Assembly (NCBI GenBank): GCA_003133005.1
Contig: PKZI01000143.1
Coordinates: forward strand, 979 to 9,518
From: Acidimicrobiaceae bacterium
Lineage (GTDB): Bacteria; Actinomycetota; Acidimicrobiia; Acidimicrobiales; RAAP-2
Length of the DNA: 8,540 nt
Direction: 5' to 3'
The notes under the pieces were generated by a model. The model made no database searches and had not been told where the DNA came from. It saw nothing but the letters and a program-made list of their open reading frames with translations. Below, in pieces: positions 1 through 4,834 of this stretch. Within the stretch, counting starts at the first letter, position 1. Each line of letters opens with the position of its first letter. The position numbers and the translations under genes are program-made.

Positions 1-452
1 TTCGATTCTAAGAGGTCCACAACCTCCGAGAGTGTCTTCGTCTGTTCGTTCAAGGGAAGTGAGTCGAGACGACTCCGCATCCCTTCGTAAACCTCGCTGT
101 CTTTTCGCGCCCCTACGGCCCAGATCTCACCAATATCAATGATTGTCGCCCCAGAGTCGTCTGAAGTTACTCTCCACACAACACGCCAGTCTCGGTTGCT
201 AATCGTCAACTTTCGGAATCCGCCGAGCACGCCGCCGAGAGATTCTCCGGCTTCTGGATTACTCTCTATAACGAGGAATTTCTTCATCGCCCATGCGAGT
301 GCCGGACGATTTTTCTTTTGCAACTGCATCAGATCATCAACGGCGTCGTCCGTGAATCTGAGCTCAGTACGAGTCGCCTGAGGATGCCGGCCGCCCCTCA
401 TTTGGCGAGATTCGTTGCTCTTCCTGGGAGGCCCGCGTCGTTTAGGGTTCAC
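1..452 (-). CDS. RelE/ParE-family toxin, 3' end missing (runs off the window)
   Basis: The reading frame is open from GTG at 452 (or ATG at 401) to the left edge of the window. Counted from ATG 401 it gives 133 residues without a stop. The opening T-E-L-R-F-T-D-D-A-V-D-D-L (12-24), the G-G-F-R-K-L strand start (60-65), the R-D-W-R-V-V-W-R-V strand (70-78) and the late R99-K-D-S-E-V-Y105 resemble RelE/ParE toxins, where basic residues and a late Tyr or His sit near the active surface. Members of the family usually cleave mRNA on the ribosome or act on gyrase; which applies here cannot be told. The GTG at 452 overlaps the antitoxin stop in a GTGA junction, so the two would be translationally coupled. 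The ATG at 401 has no good ribosome site at normal spacing and would remove a basic 17-residue leader. Residues after about 115 (P-L-N-E-Q-T-K onward) go beyond the usual RelE end, so a C-terminal extension is likely. Family assignment is fairly sure; the start is not. Confidence 0.72.
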   Translation of the reverse strand, partial: MNPKRRGPPRKSNESRQMRGGRHPQATRTELRFTDDAVDDLMQLQKKNRPALAWAMKKFLVIESNPEAGESLGGVLGGFRKLTISNRDWRVVWRVTSDDSGATIIDIGEIWAVGARKDSEVYEGMRSRLDSLPLNEQTKTLSEVVDLLES

Positions 453-775
453 TCGCGGCCAGCGGCGAGATCCTCATCCAATTCTTTCTGCAACGTTTCC
501 CGATCAAATCCGAAGCGAGAGAAGACGTCATCGAGTGAGGTTCGGTGCCCATTGTCTGACACGAATCTGACCATTACAAGTGAAAGGTCTCGAAGATCGC
601 GCTCCGCTTCCTGGTACTCAAATAGCCTGTCGGCTCCAATGACTGCAGCGACGGGCGTGTGGCGTCGCTCAACCACGAATGAGGAGCCAAGTTCGGCGGC
701 CCGAGCAAGGCTCGAAACGCCTCGTTTGCCCGCGTCGGTGATGGAAATCTGAAGGGGTGCGGGGCGGATTGTCAT
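449..775 (-). CDS. Phd/YefM-like type II antitoxin
   Basis: This 108-residue protein has the Phd/YefM pattern. A short N-terminal strand and helix (I-S-I-T-D-A-G, 10-16; V-S-S-L-A-R-A-A, 20-27) is followed by V-V-E-R-R-H-T-P-V-A-A-V-I (34-46), the stretch that in the family forms the dimeric DNA-binding fold. An acidic, helical C-terminus (L-D-D-V-F-S-R-F, 81-88; L-Q-K-E-L-D-E-D-L, 95-103) would wrap and neutralise the toxin. It lies directly upstream of the RelE-like toxin, with a 4-base overlap. I chose ATG 775 rather than the longer GTG/ATG-type start at 814 because the extra 13 residues look unlike the family and because a promoter -10 box ends 7 bases before 775, which implies a leaderless mRNA. 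By analogy with the family, the antitoxin and its complex with toxin probably repress their own promoter. Local GC is below that of the neighbouring housekeeping genes. Confidence 0.8.
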   Translation of the reverse strand: MTIRPAPLQISITDAGKRGVSSLARAAELGSSFVVERRHTPVAAVIGADRLFEYQEAERDLRDLSLVMVRFVSDNGHRTSLDDVFSRFGFDRETLQKELDEDLAAGRE

Positions 776-782
776 ATCAATA

Positions 783-810
783 ACTATACAGGTTTCTGTG
801 TAGAAATCAA
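783..810 (-). promoter_or_regulatory. Promoter of the toxin-antitoxin module (leaderless type)
   Basis: Read on the minus strand, TTGATT (810-805), a 16-base spacer and TATAGT (788-783) match the sigma-70 consensus at 4/6 and 5/6 positions. The expected transcription start falls at or within a base of A775, the first base of the antitoxin ATG. The mRNA would then carry no 5' leader, as is common in Actinobacteria. Confidence 0.6.
785..802. promoter_or_regulatory. Candidate antitoxin operator (imperfect inverted repeat)
   Basis: TATACAG, a 4-base spacer GTTT, and CTGTGTA form an inverted repeat with 6 of 7 arm positions matching (perfect core ACAG-GTTT-CTGT at 788-799). It overlaps the -10 box and spacer of the antitoxin promoter. 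That is where Phd/YefM-type antitoxins usually bind to repress their own operon. Binding is inferred from position and symmetry only. Confidence 0.45.
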
Positions 811-953
811 TCAACCTGCCAATGTCGCAGAAATCACGACCGTGAGGCGATTAATCAACGCGGTATTCCGTCGATTGAATCGGACCTTACGAGCCCTGGT
901 CACCAAGCGCTTGTTGGGTTTCGCGCATCTTGGAATATTGACGCCTAAATCTT

Positions 954-986
954 GGATGCAACTCGGCCTGCATCTCGGATGCAACT
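954..986. repeat. Short direct repeat with an inverted copy between
   Basis: GGATGCAACT occurs at 954-963 and again at 977-986, a 23-base period. Between them lies TGCATC (969-974), the reverse complement of the GATGCA core, so each copy could pair with it as a small hairpin. The function is unknown; it could be a protein-binding site or chance. Confidence 0.4.
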
Positions 987-1123
987 TGACAGTTGAGTTT
1001 GAACGCCGAAACTTCTCGATCGGCGAGTCGCCGCCAGACTTTTTAGCTCGTCACGTGGCTGTCGAAACCAACACTGACACACGTGAATCGAACGCACTTC
1101 GCGGGGATTTAGGAACGCGCGCG

Positions 1124-1150
1124 TTGACTTTCGATAGCGACCTTTATTGT
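1124..1150 (+). promoter_or_regulatory. Weak candidate promoter upstream of the metallopeptidase
   Basis: TTGACT (1124-1129) and TATTGT (1145-1150) resemble -35 and -10 boxes, but the 15-base spacer is short. A competing leaderless-type -10, TACGCT (1212-1217), ends 6 bases before GTG 1224. Neither is strong. Confidence 0.25.
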
Positions 1151-1223
1151 CACGGCCGGTTGGGCACGAACGGCTCACGAAGTGTCAGTGCGGTCCTCAG
1201 CACGTTCGCCCTACGCTGCAGTG

Positions 1224-1571
1224 GTGTTTACCATCTCCAATGAACGCTTCGAGCAAATTGCCAGTGACGCGCTCGCGTCGCTACCCCGCGAATTAGCCGA
1301 ACAGATCGACAACGTCGCCATCATCGTCGAGCAGGAGGCACCCAGTCGCTCGCTCTTCGGGCTCTACGAAGGAATACCGCTCACGAAGCGTGGTCCGATC
1401 AGTTACGCGGGGGTTATGCCCGACCGAATCACCCTCTACCAGAAGACGATCTGTGAGCACTGCTCGAGTGAAGCAGAAGTGGAGGCGCAGATCAGAAAGA
1501 CGGTGATCCACGAGATCGCGCACCATTTCGGCATCAGCGACCCGCGACTCGAGGAGTTGGGATGGGCGTGA
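1224..1571 (+). CDS. Small zinc metallopeptidase (mini-zincin, HExxHxxGxxD family)
   Basis: The 115-residue product belongs to the small zincin-like metallopeptidase family common in Actinobacteria. The signature is H96-E97-I-A-H100-H-F-G103-I-S-D106: the two His residues and Asp106 would bind zinc and Glu97 would be the catalytic base. Upstream are the family's usual elements: an N-terminal helix with L-P-R-E-L (20-24), the N-V-A-I-I-V-E strand (30-36), the F-G-L-Y-E-G-I-P-L loop (45-53) and P-D-R-I-T-L-Y (66-72). The protein is soluble, with no signal peptide, and its natural substrate is not known. I chose GTG 1224 because homologues typically begin just before F-T-I-S-N-E-R-F and because TACGCT lies 6 bases upstream; GTG 1221 and GTG 1182 are alternatives. 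There is no clear Shine-Dalgarno site. It is probably the first gene of the rightward group, with the next start 37 bases downstream. The family is confident, the start moderate. Confidence 0.85.
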   Translation: MFTISNERFEQIASDALASLPRELAEQIDNVAIIVEQEAPSRSLFGLYEGIPLTKRGPISYAGVMPDRITLYQKTICEHCSSEAEVEAQIRKTVIHEIAHHFGISDPRLEELGWA

Positions 1572-1608
1572 CCCACGAGTGGAGCATCGAAATGGTTGTC
1601 GGGTACCT

Positions 1609-2064
1609 ATGAACGCGAGGAGTGAACTCCATTTCTCTGAAGTACGTGATGACGCGGTGCGAAGCATAGAGTCGATCGCCTCGGGACTCGGATGGTGCAA
1701 CGTCGTGCCCGACGTCGAGGATGACGTGGACGATCTGCAGGTGAACTTCCTGGGCATGTGGTCGAATCACGGAGTGGTGATGGCGACGTACATCACCAAG
1801 CCGGAACGAAACGGTCTGGCCCAGCCGTCGTCGCTCGGCGTGCTGCATTCACGTGGTCGCCTGGGAAAGGAGCGAATCGCGCAACTACTAGACGGCGCGC
1901 CATTTCGGACGAGACAAGACCACAGTCAACGCGGCTTGGTCCTCGATGTTCCCGTCGCGACGCCCGCGAAAGTGGTGCTGGACGTGATGTGCACCTTCAC
2001 GTCGTCGTTGTGTGACTACGAAATGACGGGCACGTGGCGCCTCGACACGTACCGGCGCGGTTGA
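1609..2064 (+). CDS. Conserved-looking protein of unknown function
   Basis: I do not recognise this protein (151 residues from ATG 1609). It looks truly coding: codon third positions are GC-rich like the neighbours, and competing frames are poor. It opens with a helical segment (E-V-R-D-D-A-V-R-S-I-E-S-I, about 9-21), then a very acidic stretch (P-D-V-E-D-D-V-D-D-L, 32-41), and then hydrophobic strands such as H-G-V-V-M-A-T-Y-I (52-60) and G-L-V-L-D-V-P-V (103-110). There is no signal peptide, membrane segment or obvious catalytic motif. The mix of strands and the aromatic C-terminus suggest a small alpha/beta fold. It follows the metallopeptidase by 37 bases on the same strand, so the two may be co-transcribed. 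The start is uncertain: GTG 1579 would add ten residues, and neither start has a good ribosome site. Several AGG, AGA and ATA codons near the 5' end differ from the highly expressed neighbours. Confidence 0.62.
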   Translation: MNARSELHFSEVRDDAVRSIESIASGLGWCNVVPDVEDDVDDLQVNFLGMWSNHGVVMATYITKPERNGLAQPSSLGVLHSRGRLGKERIAQLLDGAPFRTRQDHSQRGLVLDVPVATPAKVVLDVMCTFTSSLCDYEMTGTWRLDTYRRG

Positions 2065-2089
2065 AGCAATTTCGTCGTAGCGACTCGAT

Positions 2090-2101
2090 TACATTTCTTG
2101 C
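2090..2101 (+). promoter_or_regulatory. Leaderless-type -10 element of the DUF385 gene
   Basis: TACATT (2090-2095) fits the TANNNT -10 pattern and is followed by exactly six bases before ATG 2102. Transcription would begin at the start codon. No ribosome site is visible, which fits. No good -35 box is found at standard spacing. Confidence 0.45.
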
Positions 2102-2542
2102 ATGACGACCCGCGAGAAACTGACTGACCGCGGTTTCAAACTCCTCAATGTGTTGCACCGCGCGGTCCTGCGCGTCTCCGCGGGCCGCGTCGGATCGAGG
2201 GCCTTTGGCATGGACGCCGTCGAACTGTCCTGCGTGGGTCGTCGAAGCGGTTTGACGCGCACGACGATGTTGACGGTGCCGGTTACCTATGGCGATGCGA
2301 TGGTGCTCGTCGCGTCAAAGGGTGGTGACGACCGCTTTCCGGATTGGTACCTCAACATCGAGGCCAATCCTGAAATTGAGATTCGCCGCCGCGGTGCGAC
2401 TCTCTTGATGCGCGCTCGAGTGGCGTCGCCCGAGGAGAGCCATGAGTTGTGGCCCAAAGTGATTGGCGTTTACGGTCCCTACGCGAGTTATCGACGTCGA
2501 GCGAAACGAGAGATTCCGCTCGTGATTTGCGAACCGCGCTGA
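2102..2542 (+). CDS. Deazaflavin-dependent nitroreductase family (DUF385, Ddn-like)
   Basis: The 146-residue product has the split beta-barrel pattern of the F420H2-dependent oxidoreductase A group (FDOR-A), to which mycobacterial Ddn belongs. Visible family marks are G-R-R-S-G-L-T-R (46-53) followed by T-M-L-T-V-P (55-60), A-S-K-G-G (71-75), P-D-W-Y-L-N (80-85), the N-P-E-I-E-I strand (89-94) and the closing R-E-I-P-L-V-I-C-E-P. Known members use reduced F420 to reduce quinones or nitro compounds near the membrane; the substrate here cannot be read from sequence. The N-terminal amphipathic helix (F-K-L-L-N-V-L-H-R-A-V-L) matches the region that associates Ddn-type enzymes with the membrane. 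ATG 2102 is well placed behind a TACATT box. The next gene starts one base after this stop, so the two are very likely co-translated. Family assignment is strong. Confidence 0.88.
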   Translation: MTTREKLTDRGFKLLNVLHRAVLRVSAGRVGSRAFGMDAVELSCVGRRSGLTRTTMLTVPVTYGDAMVLVASKGGDDRFPDWYLNIEANPEIEIRRRGATLLMRARVASPEESHELWPKVIGVYGPYASYRRRAKREIPLVICEPR

Positions 2543-2543
2543 C

Positions 2544-3023
2544 GTGGGACGTCGCGAACGTCTGCTGCTGGTCGTGGCCGCCCTCGTTGCGGCGGTGGTA
2601 ATTGGATTCGGCTTCGGGCGCTCGACGGCATCGTTTCATTGGACCGCCACGGGAACCTTGACCTACCACGCACGATGCTCGAAGGAAGGTCATGCGCAAG
2701 TCCCGGACACCTGTGCCTTCCAAGTACCGAATCCGCCGACATTGGCGAAGAAAATCACCCTCGACGTGCGCGTGCACAACACCTCGGCGGTGCGCCATTG
2801 TTATGGACTTAGCGTCACGACGTCGTATCTGTCGGGTCTGCAGAGCTTCTGCGTCGAGCCACACGCGAGCGGCGGCTACGAGACGACGAATGTGGCGAAG
2901 TACTTCATCGACGTCACGCTCGACCTCTTCGTGAGTACGAGCAGCGCCAACGAACCACTCGCGCCGATCAAGACCACGAGTCGATCAGCGTTTCGCGTTA
3001 CGTTCAGCCAAGCAAGGAATTGA
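2544..3023 (+). CDS. Membrane-anchored extracytoplasmic protein of unknown function
   Basis: The 159-residue product begins at GTG, one base after the preceding stop. Residues 1-6 are basic (M-G-R-R-E-R) and residues 7-25 form one strongly hydrophobic segment (L-L-L-V-V-A-A-L-V-A-A-V-V-I-G-F). This should act as an uncleaved anchor or signal peptide and place the rest outside the membrane. No lipobox cysteine is present. The outer part is strand-rich and Thr/Ser-rich, with four Cys in the contexts A-R-C-S, D-T-C-A, R-H-C-Y and S-F-C-V, which could form two disulfides. I recognise no domain. The N-terminal overlap-like spacing means it is probably translated by ribosomes leaving the DUF385 gene, tying the two in expression. 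It ends 5 bases before the stop of the opposing MBL gene. Confidence 0.68.
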   Translation: MGRRERLLLVVAALVAAVVIGFGFGRSTASFHWTATGTLTYHARCSKEGHAQVPDTCAFQVPNPPTLAKKITLDVRVHNTSAVRHCYGLSVTTSYLSGLQSFCVEPHASGGYETTNVAKYFIDVTLDLFVSTSSANEPLAPIKTTSRSAFRVTFSQARN

Positions 3024-3028
3024 CTGAG

Positions 3029-3868
3029 TTAGCCAGTGACGACCATCGTGTCGAGGTCGAGGCTCGTCAGATCGTCGCCGAGCACGACCAGACCAGTGAA
3101 CGCTGACGCCAGGGACCGCCATTCGTCCTCGGTCCCGGGAAACGGCGACGGCACCATGTGGGTGAGCACGAGTGCCGCGACCCCGCCTCGTTGGGCGGTG
3201 TCGGCGGCTTGTTGCACGGTCGAGTGGTAGTCCACGATGTCTTGAAGGCGAACGTTGGGAATCGAACGCACGAGGTCCTCGCGGATGACGGTCTGGACGT
3301 ACGCGCTGGCACCGAGAACGAGTTCGTCGAGTGCGACGCACGGCACGCCATCGCCGCCTATCACGATGCTCTGGTCGCCCTCGGAGATTCGGTACGCCAA
3401 GGTGGGTTCGACTGGTCGGTGGTCGCTCGCGCTGGTGCGAACGTGCAGTCCGTCGAGTTCCCACGTCACGCCGGCATCGAGTTCAGTCACGTCGACCAGT
3501 GGGCCCGAGTGCAGGTCGCCGTGGTGGTTTCGCCGGTACCCAATATCGAAGGCGAGGGTGTCAAGGGTCGCCTCGACAAAGGCGCGCGTGCCCACGGGTC
3601 CGGCGATGCGCAGCGTGGTCGGGTCGGGATTCATTATCCAGTGCGTCGTGATGATGTCGTTGAGGTCGCACACGTGGTCGCTATGAAGGTGCGTGAGTGC
3701 GATGCCCGAAAGCATGCTCGGCAGTACGCCGGCCTTCGCGAGTCGCATCACGACACCTCGACCCGCGTCAAAGAGGACGAGTTGGTCTGACGTGCGCACC
3801 AAGGTGGCAGGACCAGCGCGTTGCGGGTGGGGAATCGGCGAACCAGTACCGAGCAAGGTCAACTTCAT
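3029..3868 (-). CDS. MBL-fold metal-dependent hydrolase (ribonuclease Z / arylsulfatase-like)
   Basis: The 279-residue product has the full metallo-beta-lactamase fold layout. There is an opening L-G-T-G-S-P strand (6-11), D34-A-G as the first buried Asp loop, the metal motif T-H60-L-H62-S-D64-H65, and H150 in S-D-H-R-P (148-152). D173 in G-G-D-G sits at the usual bridging-Asp position, followed by D-Y-H-S-T (213-217) and H237 in L-T-H. H60, H62, D64, H65, D173 and H237 would hold two zinc ions. The tRNase Z / AtsA-like subgroup is indicated by the L-G-T-G-S-P-x-P start and the H-S-T motif, but at 279 residues it is shorter than typical RNase Z (about 300 or more). The substrate may therefore be a small ester or sulfate rather than tRNA 3' ends. 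ATG 3868 has GGAG (3878-3875) six bases upstream. It is transcribed alone, divergent from the siroheme unit and convergent with the unknown membrane protein. Confidence 0.85.
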   Translation of the reverse strand: MKLTLLGTGSPIPHPQRAGPATLVRTSDQLVLFDAGRGVVMRLAKAGVLPSMLSGIALTHLHSDHVCDLNDIITTHWIMNPDPTTLRIAGPVGTRAFVEATLDTLAFDIGYRRNHHGDLHSGPLVDVTELDAGVTWELDGLHVRTSASDHRPVEPTLAYRISEGDQSIVIGGDGVPCVALDELVLGASAYVQTVIREDLVRSIPNVRLQDIVDYHSTVQQAADTAQRGGVAALVLTHMVPSPFPGTEDEWRSLASAFTGLVVLGDDLTSLDLDTMVVTG

Positions 3869-3955
3869 CTACCACTCCGTCTGTCGTCGCCTCGCGAAGT
3901 CTACGGTGGCGTTCGTCGCGAGATCTTTTGAAGTGCTGCACCCAAGGGTCGAAGG

Positions 3956-3985
3956 TTGCCATAAATATGACCAATCCAGTAGGGT
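3956..3985 (+). promoter_or_regulatory. Candidate promoter of the siroheme unit
   Basis: TTGCCA (3956-3961), an 18-base spacer and TAGGGT (3980-3985) resemble a sigma-70 promoter; the -35 matches 5 of 6 positions and the -10 fits TANNNT. Transcription would start near 3992, about 108 bases before the cobA GTG and just ahead of the small ORF at 3999. The promoter lies in the divergent gap with the MBL hydrolase gene. Confidence 0.4.
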
Positions 3986-3998
3986 TTAAGGCACTTCG

Positions 3999-4103
3999 AT
4001 GTCATCAATGGGAGAGACCGTGAACAGTGTTCGAGTGCGTTACACCCGCGGGCACCTAGTGACACGTTCAATCAGTTCGGACGGCGTGGGGGAGGCGACG
4101 TGA
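3999..4103 (+). CDS. Possible 34-codon upstream ORF / leader peptide coupled to cobA
   Basis: A short open frame starts at ATG 3999, with AAGG (3988-3991) seven bases upstream. ATG 4008 and GTG 4020, the latter behind GGGAGAG, are in-frame alternatives. It ends with TGA at 4101-4103, which overlaps the cobA GTG in a GTGA junction. The strong cobA ribosome site (4088-4095) lies inside it, so its translation would control access to cobA. The peptide begins M-S-S-M-G-E-T-V and has an Arg/His-rich middle, R-V-R-Y-T-R-G-H-L-V-T-R. It has no Cys and no run of one amino acid, so classic attenuation by starved tRNA is not apparent. It could equally be a chance ORF in a 5' leader. I do not recognise it as a known family. 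Confidence 0.35.
   Translation: MSSMGETVNSVRVRYTRGHLVTRSISSDGVGEAT
4088..4095 (+). promoter_or_regulatory. Strong Shine-Dalgarno site deciding the cobA start
   Basis: GGGGGAGG lies four bases upstream of GTG 4100. It fixes that GTG as the methyltransferase start, immediately before the conserved strand V-F-L-L-G-A-G-P-G-D. Confidence 0.7.
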
Positions 4104-4834
4104 CCGTGTTCCTGTTGGGCGCGGGACCAGGTGACGCGGACCTGCTGACCCTTCGCGCCGCCCGTCTGCTCGCCAGCGCGCAGGCGGTCGTGCACGATCG
4201 GCTCATTAGTCCCGACGTTCTGGCTCTCATTGACCCGGGGGCGGCGCGATACGACGTTGGAAAAATGCCCGGCGATTCGCGCTCCCAGGGTGACATCAAC
4301 GAACTACTGATCGAGCTCGGACGCACCAATGAGCGCGTCGTGCGTCTTAAGGGAGGCGATCCTTTCGTGTTCGGTCGGGGGGGAGAGGAAGCCGAAGTAC
4401 TCGTCGCGAACGGCATCGACGTCGAGATCGTGCCGGGGATTACCTCGGCGTTCGCCGCACCGCTGCTCGCGGGGATTCCCGTCACGCACCGTGGGCTCTC
4501 TCATGGAGTGACCGTCGTCACGGGTAGCGCAGTCACTGGATCGACTATTGATTTCGTGTCGCTGGCCAATCCCGATCTCACGCTCGTGGTCTTGATGGGC
4601 GTCGAGCAACGAGCACTCATCGCGCAACAACTCATCGAAGGGGGTCTGGCGCCCTCGACGCCGGTGGCCGCCGTTGAGTGGGCATCGACGCCCCGCGAAC
4701 GCTGCGTTCGCTGCTCGCTGGACGAACTGGGCGACACGCACGTCGAGGCGCCGGCGGTGCTTGTCATTGGCTTGGTGGCGGCGCTTGACATAGGGCGTAC
4801 TCGACTCCTCGCCTCCGCGTGGGCACTCGCGTGA
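4100..4834 (+). CDS. cobA: Uroporphyrinogen-III C-methyltransferase (SUMT)
   Basis: The enzyme transfers two methyl groups from S-adenosylmethionine to C2 and C7 of uroporphyrinogen III, giving precorrin-2, the branch point to siroheme and cobalamin. At 244 residues it has the full single-domain SUMT length. Family motifs are clear: G7-A-G-P-G-D12 with L-L-T (15-17) at the N-terminus, D33-R-L-I-S, the catalytic-pocket block R82-L-K-G-G-D-P-F-V-F-G-R-G-G-E-E97, V-P-G-I-T-S-A (111-117) and G-I-P-V-T-H-R-G followed by V-T-V-V-T-G. It is soluble and probably dimeric, as in the family. The TGA stop overlaps the ATG of the next gene (TGATG at 4832-4836), which codes for the next pathway step, so this SUMT most likely serves siroheme. 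No cobalamin riboswitch or other corrin gene is visible. The C-terminal tail beyond the last strand (A-L-D-I-G-R-T-R-L-L) is ordinary. Confidence 0.93.
   Translation: MTVFLLGAGPGDADLLTLRAARLLASAQAVVHDRLISPDVLALIDPGAARYDVGKMPGDSRSQGDINELLIELGRTNERVVRLKGGDPFVFGRGGEEAEVLVANGIDVEIVPGITSAFAAPLLAGIPVTHRGLSHGVTVVTGSAVTGSTIDFVSLANPDLTLVVLMGVEQRALIAQQLIEGGLAPSTPVAAVEWASTPRERCVRCSLDELGDTHVEAPAVLVIGLVAALDIGRTRLLASAWALA

Larger units (their letters stand above)
815..1223. other. About 400-base stretch without a convincing gene
   Basis: This gap separates the minus-strand toxin-antitoxin module from the plus-strand metallopeptidase gene. The open frames inside it (for example 842-1243 plus and 945-1178 minus) give Arg/Ser-rich translations with no recognisable motif and no ribosome site. 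I see no tRNA cloverleaf, transposase fragment or CRISPR-like array. What it does hold is a 10-bp direct repeat at 954-986 and a weak promoter-like pair near 1124-1150. It may be the scar or flank of the inserted toxin-antitoxin module. Confidence 0.5.

Noticed and set aside
842..1243. Open frame of 133 codons on the plus strand in the gene-free gap
   Set aside because: The translation is Arg/Ser/Leu-rich without motifs, has no ribosome site, and overlaps the better supported start of the metallopeptidase. Probably chance.
1592..1612. Six-codon ORF (ATG to TGA) overlapping ATG 1609
   Set aside because: It is very short, has no ribosome site, and such overlaps occur by chance.
3158..3790. Long plus-strand open frame opposite the MBL hydrolase
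   Set aside because: It is the antisense shadow of a clear metallo-beta-lactamase gene; its translation has no recognisable motif.
3869..4099. Cobalamin riboswitch upstream of cobA
   Set aside because: I could not find the conserved B12-box-like core or a convincing multi-arm fold; a covariance-model search would be needed to be certain.
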